Source: Acanthosepion lycidas (Eukaryota; Mollusca; Cephalopoda; Sepiida; Sepiidae). Taken from it: DNA of 64,000 nucleotides. The DNA is taken from positions 40,248,581 to 40,312,580 of the forward strand of contig OZ010613.1 of the NCBI GenBank assembly GCA_963932145.1, in the 5' to 3' direction. The notes beneath the pieces are model-generated. The model was not told where the DNA came from. It ran no database searches and saw only the letters and a program-made list of their open reading frames with translations. This document shows, one piece after another, positions 1-11,740 of the stretch (the stretch's first letter is position 1; each line of letters starts with the position of its first letter). The translations under genes and the position numbers were made by a program.

Positions 1-360
1 GGTCGGGTAGTTGTTTCCAGAGACGAGACTCTGCCCTTCAACATAGCCTCATCTAGGGATCCTCTCTGTCCGGAGGCAGAGAGTTCAACCAGCACAGCTG
101 GAAAAATCCCAGCTAGTATATTTAGCCACCCCCTGCCCCACGAGGGTTGCATGCGGCACAAGGTCGGTTTAATGTGGGTTCTCTGAACCCATAGGCTCGG
201 CCAAAAATATTCCCTTCCATGAACAGGTTCAGGGGCAGTCTACCTCCTTGAACGAGACTGCCCTTGGCGGAGCCTCGTCCGGGTTCCTCTCTGCCCAAAA
301 GAAGAGAGTTCAACTGTTTAGCTGGAACAGGTTGCAGCTAGAAAAGATCCCAGCTGGTCT
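1..360. repeat. GC-richer unclassified repeat at left edge
   Basis: Base composition is far richer in G+C than the following kilobases. Two internal units resemble each other: each has gagagttcaac followed shortly by agctgg and atcccagct (about 81-115 and 301-357). An uneven stem, gggttctctgaaccc, lies at 176-190. It is cut by the window edge. I do not recognise the family; no protein coding is convincing. Confidence 0.5.
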
Positions 361-1100
361 CTGTAGTCCATTGACTTACAGATACTTATAGGTAGTTACT
401 ACCTATAATGTAGTCACTCATGGGGGTGACAGGTTATTCCATTACATCATATCTATAGACACACAGGCTATCTTCATTCTTTTTCTTGAAAACCTTACAA
501 AGGCTTTCTTTAAAAAAAAACAAAAAAAACACTGAGGCCAACACTAAGTTCAAGCAATAGGTTAAAGTACTGCAAAAGAAAAAAATTATATATCAAGAAC
601 AATTTTAGGAAGATCTATGACAAAGTCAGAAGAGTTTTTGCCATCAGACTAAAACATCACTACAGTGATGTTGATGTAACTACATTCACAAAAGATGCGG
701 TGCTGAAATTTTTAAATTTATTTTTTTTTATAGTCTAGCTGATCTCATTTTTTATTTTTTTTTAAAAACAAAATCACTTATGTTATTAAATATCCTACAC
801 AGTGACAATGGGAGATCTGTCAACAAAGGTAAAATGTTGTAGGAACCTGAACACAAAACACTTTCTATACATTTTTATCTGAATAAATTGCTTTCTCTTT
901 TAATTAGAGCAGTATTTTATGATCAAACTCATTACATTGAGCAACTAATGCATTGTGTTGTATTGTAAAAATTGCTTTTGTATTCATATAATCTTGTGTG
1001 TGTAAATATATAGAAAAATAGGAAAGAACCGTTAGGTTAATAATCCAGGGTTCTTTAGTATTTTTGTTTTTATTTTTAAAAAACAGTGCTTGATACACAA
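361..1100. other. AT-rich intergenic stretch, nothing recognised
   Basis: Contains short poly(A) runs. The part near 850-985 distantly resembles 18660-18725 (shared words acattgagca and attttgtaaaaa), so it may be the outer part of the same foldback family as 1109-1656. Confidence 0.4.
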
Positions 1101-1108
1101 GTAGAGCC

Positions 1109-1656
1109 TATATTATAATTATTTTTTTAAAAATATGATTCCATAACTACAAAAGAGTTCTCATGTTTCAAAAACAGAAGCTAAACACTTCAATTCAATT
1201 ATAGAAATTAAATTAAAAGTACCTAGTTCTGTTTCATCCTCAAGCAAATTTTGGAATAACTAATTTTGAAATTTACGGAGCTTTATATGCATATACATTC
1301 ATAATATTAATTTCTATGGATATGCAGAAAACCAATCATTTTAATAAGGGGCAGTAGGGTATTCATTTTCACTGACAACTATTGTATCAACATATTAGTT
1401 ACTTTTGATTCAATAGTTGTCAGTGAAAATGAATACCCTACCATCCTTATTAAGATGATTGGTTTTCTCCATATCCATAGAAATGAATATTACAAATGAA
1501 TATGCATATAAAGCTCTGTAAATTTCAAAATTCGCTTGAAGATGAAACAGAACTGGGTACTTTTAATTTAATTTCTATAATTGAAGTTTTAGCTTCTGTT
1601 TTTGAAACATGAGAACTATTATGTAGTGATGGAATCATTTTTAAAATTATATATTC
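1109..1656. repeat. 550-bp foldback (inverted repeat) element
   Basis: Two arms of about 260 bp are imperfect reverse complements. The left arm has gagttctcatgtttc, and the right arm has its complement gaaacatgagaact. The arms meet around a short loop between gacaactattg (1374-1384) and caatagttgtc (1411-1421). No coding. A partial relative lies at 18520-18725. Confidence 0.85.
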
Positions 1657-1696
1657 CTCACAGGCAATTAAATTTAAAATAAAATTTTAAAAAATC

Positions 1697-1703
<7 letters not shown>

Positions 1704-1755
<52 letters not shown>

Positions 1756-1756
1756 T
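1704..1756. repeat. (GT)n microsatellite ending in (TA)n
   Basis: Uninterrupted GT dinucleotides ending in a short TA run, directly after the foldback element. Confidence 0.95.
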
Positions 1757-2625
1757 AAGCTGCTTTAGTGATCCCTCCTGTCAAAATTATTTATGGAGTG
1801 GAAGAGAAGTATGACATTTTTGCAGATACTGCCTGGTTGGGTAAGTGCAAGAGAGTGGTACACACAACTGTTTATGTTAACTATTGCGTCCTGCCAAGAA
1901 CTAAATATTTACCAAAATACCGCATGACAACACAGAGAAAACAACATCCAGCAGAAATTTAAAACTAGTTACAAAATCTGGTTTCTATACTGAATTTTTC
2001 AACAACTGTTCTAATCAATTTATATATATTTATAATAAAATGTATTAAGTAAGCCCTTTGTTGTACATTATTACTAGTAATAATGTATAAAACAAGTTAC
2101 TTAAGAAAAAAAAAATAAAATAAAGCAACTGTGAACAAGACTTGAACTCACATCCTGATATCTGTCAGGGGCATTGCTTTAACTATTTCAGCCACAGAAT
2201 CTTTGATGATTAAACAGGACACAAATTTGTCATCATTCTGCCACTTTTCCCATTTCTAATTCTATGTCTACTTTTCCTCCTAATTCTTTTTTAAATCCTT
2301 TAGTTGAAGCGTTTTCGTTATTATAACTTAAAATCCAATATTCTAGCAAATTGATTACAACTCAAAATTAATACCCACTTCATTATTACTATTATTTTTA
2401 TAGTTTACCTCTCCCATCAAAAATAGTCCCTATTACACTATAAATATTCTAATGCTATAAGGAGTCTTTCTTGGATTGAGAAATCAGTTTATTACTTAAT
2501 AACAATAGAAAATCACCGTTACCCCCATTATATGTCTAGTAGAATCTTAAGTAAATAAGAGTTTACTCAAAGCATTTAAAACTATGGTATATTCTGTTAA
2601 ATCTTTACAATTACTGCAAGGTTTA

Positions 2626-2629
2626 TTTA

Positions 2630-2670
<41 letters not shown>
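2626..2670. repeat. (AT)n microsatellite
   Basis: AT dinucleotide run abutting the left arm of the tRNA-like palindrome; a second AT run abuts the other side at 3291-3317. Confidence 0.9.
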
Positions 2671-2672
<2 letters not shown>

Positions 2673-2801
2673 GACATTTTTATGTTTATACATTCTTTTT
2701 ATAGATACAAATATTTAAGTAAATGCTCTGTTTTATAATAAACAGTATTAAACAACATTTACCAGCCTGAATGTCCGAGAAATTTTCATAGAAAATTTTC
2801 T

Positions 2802-2884
2802 TCCTCCGACAGGAATCGAACCTGTATCCTATACGGAACCGTCATATAGCCTGACGTGCCTTTAACCGTGTGTGCTGCAGAGGA
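2802..2884 (-). tRNA. tRNA-like sequence, probably pseudogene, left arm
   Basis: An 83-nt cloverleaf can be drawn: acceptor strands TCCTCTG and CGGAGGA (one G-T pair), perfect T arm ACAGG-TTCGATT-CCTGT containing the consensus B box GGTTCGATTCC, and anticodon stem CGTCA/TGACG. The loop is GGCTATA, lacking the usual U before the anticodon, and the D arm pairs poorly. The long variable region resembles class II tRNAs. It is more likely a repeat-borne pseudo-tRNA than a functional gene. Confidence 0.45.
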
Positions 2885-3042
2885 GCGTTCGGTTAGCAAA
2901 TAAAAATGTCTTAAAATAATTGTCAGACCTTGTCCATTTCATAATGTATAACGTCATTTGTTTACATTTGGATATGCCATAAGCAGATATGAATGTACAC
3001 GAGAGATTCAAAGACAGTAAAATCGACCTTGCTAACTGAATG

Positions 3043-3125
3043 CTCCTCTGTGGCCAAAACGATTAAAGGTACGTCAGGCTATATGACGGTTCGGTATAGG
3101 ATACACATTTGATTCCTGTCAAAGA
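3043..3125 (+). tRNA. tRNA-like sequence, right arm copy
   Basis: Inverted duplicate of the 2802-2884 unit. It keeps the anticodon stem CGTCA/TGACG and has a better A box (tggccaaaacgattaaagg), but the T arm and 3' acceptor strand have decayed (cacatttgattcctgtcaaa). Pseudogene. Confidence 0.4.
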
Positions 3126-3286
3126 ACGAATATTTTCTATGAAAATTTCTCGGACATTCAGGCTAGTAAATGTTGTTTAATACTGTTTATTATAAAACAG
3201 AGCATTTACTTAAATATTTGTATCTATAAAAAAGAATGTATAAACATAAAAATGTCTTAAAATAATTGTCGGACTTTGTCCATTTC

Positions 3287-3317
<31 letters not shown>

Positions 3318-3321
<4 letters not shown>

Positions 3322-4960
3322 GAGATTGGTCAAAGTAAAACCAGATAACAGAGCCGGTAAAGGCTGTAATTTATGTCTGATGGAAAAATTAATAATCCTG
3401 CAGTGAATGGGAGCTCAACTCTTGAATAAGAGAAACAAACTTATGGCTGAAAGCTGGGATAAGAATAAATATTTGATTAAAAACAAACATCCAAAGTAGG
3501 AGTTACCTTCCACCCCTGGACTATTTAAGTTATATGATAGTTTTGTTCAAAATGTTTGCGAAATGTTTAACACAAAGTTCTAAGTTGAGTAACCAGGAAG
3601 CAGCAGATTTATTCAAGGTCATGAAGATTCAAGAAATTTATTCAAGGTTATGCAAGGTCAATTATTCCTGAAAGATGAAACAGTGATAATAAAATTGCCA
3701 CTTTTTTTACAGGAGTAGAATTAGTAGAATTCTTGAATATTTGTTATCTAGCATATTTAGTCACTTTCTTGTTTAATTGTATTTATTTTTGCTTGGATTG
3801 AAACACTTATTCAACATTGATGTCAATAGAGTTACTTTAAATTTAGTCAAATTTGAGTATAGTTTCTTACTGAAAAAAAAAAAAAAATAAAATAAAAACT
3901 GTGTAACAGTTTAACTTATTTCTTTTTATCACAAGTGTCAATATAATTTTCATTAAATTTTATTATTTTTTAATGCAGGGGCTCCATTTAAAAATTAAAT
4001 GTGTATCACAATGAAAAATGTCTTGTATTGAAATATATTTCTAAATTATAAATCTACATATATTTATGCATGTATCTACTGTAGAACATGTGTTAGCAAG
4101 CTGGTTGCCTCACTATTTTAACCCTGTGCCAAACTTAGCGACATTTAGTACTGATATACATGTGTGGATGACAATTTTATTAATAAGTGTTTTTCACCTC
4201 TCTTCATTATTCTATCAAGGAAAGAAAAATATTTTACAAGCATATAGATGGCATATTTCAGTTACTTTAGAACCTCAATAATATTGGGCTAATTTAGGTA
4301 AAGTTTTCCTAGACAGGTGTTTATATTAAAGTTATAGTATAACAATATTAAAATTTGATCAACTTCAGGTTTTAATCATGGGCTTTTATGTAATCAATGG
4401 AAGATTCAAGAACTTGGTTCAGTTCACTTCTTATCATAAGCAAAACTTCTTTCATTCCCACTTATTTTCTCAAAACCTTAAATTTTAGGAAAACACTACA
4501 ATTAAAAAAGAAGGGATAATAATCCTTTAGGAAAAAAAAAAAAAAAAAAAAAATGTGATAATAATCCTAAAAAAAAAAATTTAAAGAAATAAAAAAAAAA
4601 AAAAAAAAAAAAAAAATAGATCATGTATAACACAATTTTATCTAAACTCTGTCAAATATTATCAAAGTTAATTGTCAGATAAAAAAAAAAAAAAAAAAAA
4701 AAAAAAAAGACCCTGTTTGAAATGATCCCAAGGACTTAATGTTTCAATCGATTGTTCAGCTGAATTGGACCAATTTCCAATTACTTTTCTATCTACCTTT
4801 CATTTTAACATTTATAACACTCAAAAATTGAATACATTCAGTTTTTCATTTCATTATAATTCATTACATTAAGTGAAATACAAAAATAATTATTAATTCT
4901 TGACTTTTGAGCCAAGAATTATTTCATTCTCAATTCTGCCTCTGAGTATACTTAATTTAC
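3318..4960. other. AT-rich stretch with several poly(A) tracts
   Basis: Holds poly(A) tracts near 3872-3887, 4530-4553, 4590-4615 and 4681-4708, which may be old retroposon tails, but no upstream body is recognisable. The open frame at 4066-4281 shows no family resemblance and is treated as chance. Confidence 0.4.
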
Positions 4961-4961
4961 A

Positions 4962-4962
<1 letters not shown>

Positions 4963-4998
<36 letters not shown>
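4963..4998. repeat. (AT)n microsatellite
   Basis: AT run just before an inverted copy of the repeat described at 6661-6795. Confidence 0.9.
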
Positions 4999-5000
<2 letters not shown>

Positions 5001-5029
5001 AAAATATAGTCTTAAGATATTCTATATTT

Positions 5030-5105
5030 TTGGGTAAAATTGCCCTGAGTGGCAACAGTGTTTCAAGCTTGAACAGAGTCTTCAGGTCATGTGTGTTGGG
5101 TAGTA
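5030..5105 (-). repeat. microsatellite-linked dispersed repeat, inverted copy
   Basis: The minus strand reads gacctgaagactctgttcaa followed by gcttgaaacactgttgccac, closely matching the plus-strand copy beginning near 8936. It lies beside an (AT)n tract, as do the other two copies. Confidence 0.55.
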
Positions 5106-5623
5106 GCTTGACTATATATGCTGGTCAGTGGGGTATTGTGAATAGCAACGTCAGTTATTTCCAGTTTATTATGTTTATATATTTTTGATATTATTCCCCC
5201 TTGCCTGAGTACTTTTGAATGTTGCTATGTTGGTTTTCAAAGAGTGCCCTGTCTTGAAAACTAATGTAACAACATTTGATAGTACTTGGTGGTGGGGGGG
5301 AATAATATAAAATAAAAGTAAACACAAACTCTGGCAAATTTACCAATAACATAAAACAACTAATTCAGATATTTGAAAAACTATATATATTCTTAAAATA
5401 AACTTATAAAATGAAATGGTATGAGGTCATCACTGGCTTCATTACAGATTTCAGGTATTGCAACATCAGATCCATTCTGCCAGGTACCCCGACCTGTTAA
5501 CAGGCCACCTCTCTGCATAATTCGCTTCACGATGTGATTTTAAGAACAGAAAATGTATTAATAATTAGGAGGTAGATCTTTTTTTTTTTTTATAATGGCA
5601 ACGAGACTTGCATTAGCCAATCA

Positions 5624-5625
<2 letters not shown>

Positions 5626-5671
<46 letters not shown>
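5626..5671. repeat. (AT)n microsatellite
   Basis: Pure AT dinucleotide run. Confidence 0.95.
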
Positions 5672-5674
<3 letters not shown>

Positions 5675-6285
5675 TAAGGTAAAAAAAATCTGTAGGTATA
5701 TAATTCAAGTGGATCCTAGTAATATGAAAATGTTAGAACTGATCCACAAAAAAGAACTAGATGTATTTTATTTAATTTATACAGAGCAATATAATTAATA
5801 AGTAAACAAATTTTTTTTACCTCATAGGGAGAATAGGCTATTTCAGCAAATGACGAAAGTGGTTGTCTGTCTTTTCAAACCCCGGTGGGGAATGAAATGA
5901 AGTTCATGTGTGTAAAATTAGAAGAAGTGGGGATGTAGGAGTTAACTGCAAGGAATTGAGATTGGAAGCTAAAGAGTCAACTTCTTCCAAGGAATTGAAA
6001 TTGGAAGTAAGTCTACTATACCAAACCAAGACTTTGGAAGAAGTTAAAGGGTGAATAGATGTCTTCCATACCACAAGGGTTCCTGGTGAAATCATTCGAC
6101 ACAATTTCCTGGGTGTCTTGAGAAGGTGGTAGTGAAATCTGGTGCCCATATTGAATTTTAAATAAAACTTCATGCTAAACGCTTTCCTCTCATATCCATT
6201 TCTTTTAAAAATTATAGTTATAAAAAATAAATTATAAGTATTTTAAAATGCAAAGTTACTTTTCAATCACCCTTTCTCTCTCACG

Positions 6286-6290
<5 letters not shown>

Positions 6291-6322
<32 letters not shown>
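6291..6322. repeat. (AT)n then (GT)n microsatellite
   Basis: AT run flanked by cacaca on the left and gtgtgtgtg on the right, making a short palindromic dinucleotide block. Confidence 0.9.
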
Positions 6323-6333
<11 letters not shown>

Positions 6334-6599
6334 CATACACATAACGGTGCTAAAACGTTTTCATCTGTCAAGAAAGGATTAAAAAACCAAAATAAAATTC
6401 CAATGTTTAGTCAGATTAGTTCAAGAACTTTTCAGAAACTCCTCAAAATTACATAAAGTTTCATGTGTACATTGATACACAATCCTCTGGCAGTAGACTT
6501 TGTTACAAATAATATTTGCTCTCTGCTATGAAGCATTGAGCACATTTTCATTCCCAAGTATCTATTTTTCTACCTAGGTGATTTACTGATAAAATAAAG

Positions 6600-6602
<3 letters not shown>

Positions 6603-6660
<58 letters not shown>
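6603..6660. repeat. (AT)n microsatellite
   Basis: About 29 AT units, immediately followed by the dispersed repeat at 6661. Confidence 0.95.
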
Positions 6661-6664
<4 letters not shown>

Positions 6665-6795
6665 ATTGCATAAAAGACTGTTGCCACTCGGTGGTGACAT
6701 CAATGTCCACACTTCTTATATTTACACTTTCACGGATGTTTACCACTTTTTATCCAATAAATATAGCATACCTTAAAACTATATAAGGTGCACCC
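6661..6795 (+). repeat. microsatellite-linked dispersed repeat
   Basis: It reads gactgttgccactcggtggt, then a block with atgtttaccactttttatcc and aaatatagcataccttaaaa. It aligns with 8930-9083. It follows an (AT)n tract directly, as part of a repeat unit that seems to carry or seed AT repeats. Confidence 0.6.
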
Positions 6796-6999
6796 TAAAT
6801 GCCCATGCACTTTGACCTTGGTGGGAGGTAGGTGAAACTGTCTTAATGCATTGTCTCTTTTGGTTCTTTTATTTTTTTTGTATACTGGCTCAGAAAAGGA
6901 GCAGATGGAATATTTGATTCTTCTATACATTGTTTGTTTCTTGAACTTTAGGGAAGCACTGTGTGTGTTTTTGTTTTTTGGGTAACTTAAAAATAATTA

Positions 7000-7894
7000 C
7001 CAACGAAGGTAACATTGTAGATAATATTCTGTTGTCATTGATTTTAACATTTCAATATTTATTCACACCACCCTAGAAATAATTAAGAAAAATCTTCCAC
7101 AAGTCATCTTGTCAATTAAGTATCAATTCCCTCGAATCACTTTTCAGAGTTACCTTTAAGCAAAAAGCTTGTCTGATGTCGAATGCCATTTGTCCGAAAA
7201 CAGATTTCCCTGAAACCATTATATTAAATCTTAACTTCTATCAATAGGTCATATGACTAAAAAAGCAGAAGTCAGAAAATTAAAAGGAGATAACTTTTAT
7301 ATCTGAATAGAGCTTTTTAAAATTATGTATAATTTAAAAATTTTGCTGAATATTTACAATAATGAATACCTTTTTATCCATAAATTCATCATAGAAGTCT
7401 ACATTCACATGATGTTGCCAAATTTTTTTTTTCTGGGAATATTTACAAATGAATAAAAAATGAAAAACAATTTAAAAATATTTATCCTATCCAAAATACA
7501 TGTGTAAATAAAGTAAATATTTAAAAAAATCTTCTGTATTAATTCATATTACTCTTTTTATTTATTTATTTTAATATTTATATTTTAATTGTTTTTGATA
7601 GTCCATCAATTTCCTGGCTTTGATTGATTTCAACATTAAATAGCCCTCTTAAACCAACTGACTTCATTATCACAAATAAGCAACAATCAAAGTTAAGTTT
7701 AATTTTTAAATGAGACATAATTTAAGAAAAATACATTCAGATATAACAGCTATCTCCCTTGAATTTTCTACAATTGAATATTTTGAAGTGAAGTGAATCA
7801 TTTGATGAAACCTTTTTTCAGACATTATTATGAACTAGACCCATCTGATGGACAAAGTAATCAGCGTCTTTTCTTAGCATTTTAAATTATTTAT

Positions 7895-7933
<39 letters not shown>

Positions 7934-8649
7934 CCTAGAATAGAATTTGGATTTTTTAAAATTCAATTTCATCTGAATGAAAATGGTCGCAAAAGAAAAA
8001 AAAAACTATTTTTTTAAAAAATATATTTCATTAAAACAGTAACATACCTTCAATAAATTATTTTAGAAAAAATAAAGCAAAAAATAAATTGAAGTTATGT
8101 ATAAAAAAAAATTTTGAAAAAAAAAAAAAAAGGGGGGGTGAATCATTCTGCTCTGATACAATTCAAACCTGTTGACATGCTAAATGTCATCTTTAAAACT
8201 CGACTGTCAAACATTACATAATACATGTATCTGCCATTATTAAGGTCATCAGTCTCTGAATTTGTGTTTTTTTCTTTATATTTGAATATAAAATATAACA
8301 CCGTTTCTGTAGATGCATGTTGCTTAAAAAAGTAAAACAATACTCATCAATACTGCTTTCTGCGACTAAAAATTTCATGTCAGCACTTAGATACAATGCC
8401 ACTGTCTCACAATCCTCAGAGTGATGAAATACTCACTTCCTTATTTAGACTAAATAACTTAAAATAAAGAACTGAGTGTCTCCTTATGCTTACTGCCTGA
8501 AGACTGTGAGACAACAATATCTACATGTAAGTGTCCCTATGAAATTTTTAGTCACAGTATGAGTAACATGTAAGCATTGGTTTACTTATATTCTACATTG
8601 ACTCTATTTTTATATTTTACAGTCTTTATAGCATCCCTGTTTTGCCTTT

Positions 8650-8660
<11 letters not shown>
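7000..8660. other. AT-rich stretch, nothing recognised
   Basis: Contains poly(A) at 7897-7930 and 8118-8131 and no convincing coding or repeat structure. Short open frames near 8143-8402 overlap each other in different frames and show no family features. Confidence 0.4.

Positions 8661-8665
<5 letters not shown>

Positions 8666-8716
<51 letters not shown>
8666..8716. repeat. (AT)n microsatellite
   Basis: Long AT run preceded by a short (TTA)n. Confidence 0.95.
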
Positions 8717-8719
<3 letters not shown>

Positions 8720-8929
8720 GAAGAAGTAAAAATGTTTGCTCAACACTTATTGATGGTTAACTTTCATCGTTTTTCAATCACTCTTTGGGACAAGATTGAT
8801 TGAAAAATTAAGAATTATATATTCAATAGATTCATGAGATCCTCTCTCACTGACGAATGGTGCTCTATGAAACTTTGTAGTCTGTAGAGATACGAGTCAA
8901 TCGAAATTTTACTAACTTTACTGAGTATA

Positions 8930-9079
8930 TATAATGACCTGAAGATTGTTTTCAAGCATGAAACAGACTGTCACCACTTTGTGTTGACCTCAGTGTCCAC
9001 TTTCATATTTACATATGCCCTTTCCCTGATACTGACCACTTTTACCCATAAATATAGCATACCATAAAACTATATTTTT

Positions 9080-9083
<4 letters not shown>
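8930..9083 (+). repeat. microsatellite-linked dispersed repeat
   Basis: Second plus-strand copy of the 6661-6795 repeat, including 5' sequence gacctgaagattgttttcaa and ending aaatatagcataccataaaa. It is directly followed by the (AT)n tract at 9084. Confidence 0.6.

Positions 9084-9155
<72 letters not shown>
9084..9155. repeat. (AT)n microsatellite
   Basis: About 36 AT units, among the longest in the window. Confidence 0.95.
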
Positions 9156-9160
<5 letters not shown>

Positions 9161-9653
9161 GCTTTTTTTGCATGTACAACTGATTCCAGGAGTTGAGGAG
9201 GCTTTAAAAAATACTGATTCAAGCTTTTCACTTTTTAAAGTCTTTGAAAGCTGTCACCATCAAGATAATAAACTTTGACCTGCAGACAAGAAATGGACCA
9301 TCTATGAAAACTTTGTAGCAGAACAATTTTTCACACACACAGTCTTTCATCCAAGAAATCCAAACATTCAATAAGGTACAGATAAAACATGGAATTACAT
9401 TATTAGCTTGAATATGGGTGTCTGGGAGTTTGGGAAGAAAAATGTATATGACCCCAGGATCAGTGCATACAAAGAAGTTCAATATATGTGTTCCCATCCA
9501 GTAACAGAAACTCCCTGCTCCCTGATTCAAACATGGAAGCCTGATATTAAGATTTCAAATAATCAAATCAGGTGTTTGATATTTTAGAGTCAGTAGTTAA
9601 AAAAAAAAAAAAATAAAAATAAATAAATAAATATGCACACTCAATATTTTTTT

Positions 9654-10051
9654 TTTATTTTTAATTAAAACTATAGATGACGTATTCCTCATAAGTAGGT
9701 ATCTGTGAAAAATATTTAACATTTAATGAGGAAAGACATAGAAACCTTTCAGGTCACGGAAAGAAAAAAAAAAAAAAAAATGTCTTTCAGTATGTATATT
9801 TATAACTGTGGGTGGGGTGATAATCAGCAGCAAAAAGCCAATCAAAATCCAACAGGTGATCAGCTGATCTTAGATCCTGTCTGAAGTTTGCTTGAATTAG
9901 TTTTTTTTCTTTTTTTTTGTTTATCTCCTTTAAAATTTTTTTTAACAAAAACGATTTGTGATTTTTTTTTTTCGTCACCCCTCCCCCGCATCATTAATAT
10001 TTGCTATGATGTTGTGTGGGTCTATCACAAAGGCTGAAGAGATGAGGATGA
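9654..10051 (-). promoter_or_regulatory. presumed AVL9 3' UTR with candidate poly(A) signal
   Basis: Downstream of the AVL9 stop the minus strand stays free of recognisable repeats to the A/T-rich tract near 9650. An AATAAA (minus strand) lies at 9654-9659. Sequence alone cannot prove that this is the used site, since A/T-rich DNA offers such hexamers by chance. Confidence 0.25.
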
Positions 10052-10170
10052 TCACTCGGGTGAGTTTGTTACAGCAGTAGCAGCAGACTCTTTATCGGCC
10101 AGCTTCCAGTCTGTAGTAAAACTGCTCAGCCAGGAACTCATGGCACTCTTGGCCGAGGTGAGTGCACCTC
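10052..10170 (-). CDS. AVL9: AVL9 last coding exon with stop
   Basis: Completes Gly743 and encodes residues 744-781 followed by TGA at 10052-10054. It begins GALTSAKSAMSSWLSSFTTD, matching the G-G-A..SAK.AMSSWLS.FT C-terminus of AVL9, then runs into a short unconserved tail ending NSPE. Acceptor gaattgcag|GAG follows a long pyrimidine tract. Confidence 0.94.
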
Positions 10171-11683
10171 CTGCAATTCAAAGGAAAAGAAAATAAAAGT
10201 ACTACATTGCAACAGGGAAAGGGTGGGGCTGATACACACAGGTAGATATTATTTTACGTTATGGGTTACCCTACTTGGCTTTGCTAAAAATGCTTGTTAG
10301 GATACACTCTTGAAATCTATAAAAAGGGCAATTATAGTCTCTTTCTTTCTCTTTTTAACTCTTGCTTCCAGATGTAGTCAAACACAGATAAAGAACAATG
10401 CCGATGAGGTGTGTTCGCTTCATAGGTCCTCTGTTGACTTTTGAACTCTCTCTCACACACACACACACACACACATTATCATAGCGAGTTTCAACATTTT
10501 TTTCCTTTCATTTCACTTGTGTACACATACAATTACTTTTGTTAATCTCTATCTATAAAAGGCAAGATGCGTGTGTGTGTAAGGAATGCATGGCCGCAAT
10601 TTTTGACGGATTTGCACCAAAATTTACATGCACATGCTCCAAATTAGCGGGAAGGCCAAGACCAACTTTGCATTTCCCAACTCACATCGATAGTGGAAAT
10701 AATCGATTTTTTTCATGCTTCTACTCACAGTTTCCATGTAGTTTGCAGCCATTTTCTACTGGCCAGTGTGTGAGTCTATAGCTGGCTGCCACGAATAGGC
10801 AGGAAGATTCTATTAGCCAGCGCGAGAACCAACAGCTGACTGACATGAATGTTAACTAGCATGCAAAAAAAAAAAAAAAAAAAAAAAAAAAATCGATAGC
10901 TGCATTCGTCACAAATGGGAAAAATTTAAATCTGCATGGTACTTTACTCCAATTGGCTCATTCGCTTGCTTAAACTCAACGTTGATTCTGATTCCGCAGA
11001 CCTGGTTTGGGTGTGAAAAAGTATTTGTTGTTAACATTCTTTTTTTCATTTGTTTTTTCCAGTTACGAGTCCTTTTTTAAAGCTGATCGTTTTGTGTTCA
11101 TTTTGTTTAGTTCTTTTTTCGCAACAGATTTAATGTTTAGTATAGAACTTAGAAAAAATTCGCAGTGTGAGATAGGCAAGAAGTAAGGCATGTAGCAACA
11201 TCAGCACGGCAAAGGACACTCCTTTAAAGGCAAGGAAGGGCAAAAATATTTTAAGTCAAGTGATAGCGATTGCTGTACGAGTCGTACGATTTTTGAAACA
11301 AGCATGGGCAATACCGGGCCATGCTGCTAGTACATGCATATAATTATCGTTTGTTTTAAATTCATTGTTTTGTTTTTTTACTTTTACCCAGACTCACACG
11401 AGTCTGCAAATAATGTTTACAGGACAAATATTCCAGGAGCTGATAAATATTTACTATACAATGTCTATACACATCACAAACAAAGAGGAGGTGATACCTG
11501 CAACAATGTGCACACACACACAGAACCATAGATGGCAAACAAAACTGACATATAAGCCAGTTACTTAGGTTTGTCCCCACTGTTTCCATTATGGCCACAT
11601 AAAGTTAACATTAAACAGTATCAGCCTCATTAACTTCCCAAAGGACTGTAACCAGTTTTAGCTCATTAAGCCAAACCAATGCA

Positions 11684-11740
<57 letters not shown>

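Larger units (their letters stand above)
2671..3258. repeat. palindromic element with tRNA-like arms
   Basis: Arms 2671-2897 and 3031-3258 are reverse complements with moderate divergence. Each arm contains the same tRNA-like segment; the centre (2898-3030) is unrelated. A 49-bp sequence in the centre (about 2903-2951, aaaatgtcttaaaataattg onwards) recurs directly after the right arm (3248-3296), so the repeat borders are nested. Both outer sides abut (AT)n tracts. Confidence 0.88.
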
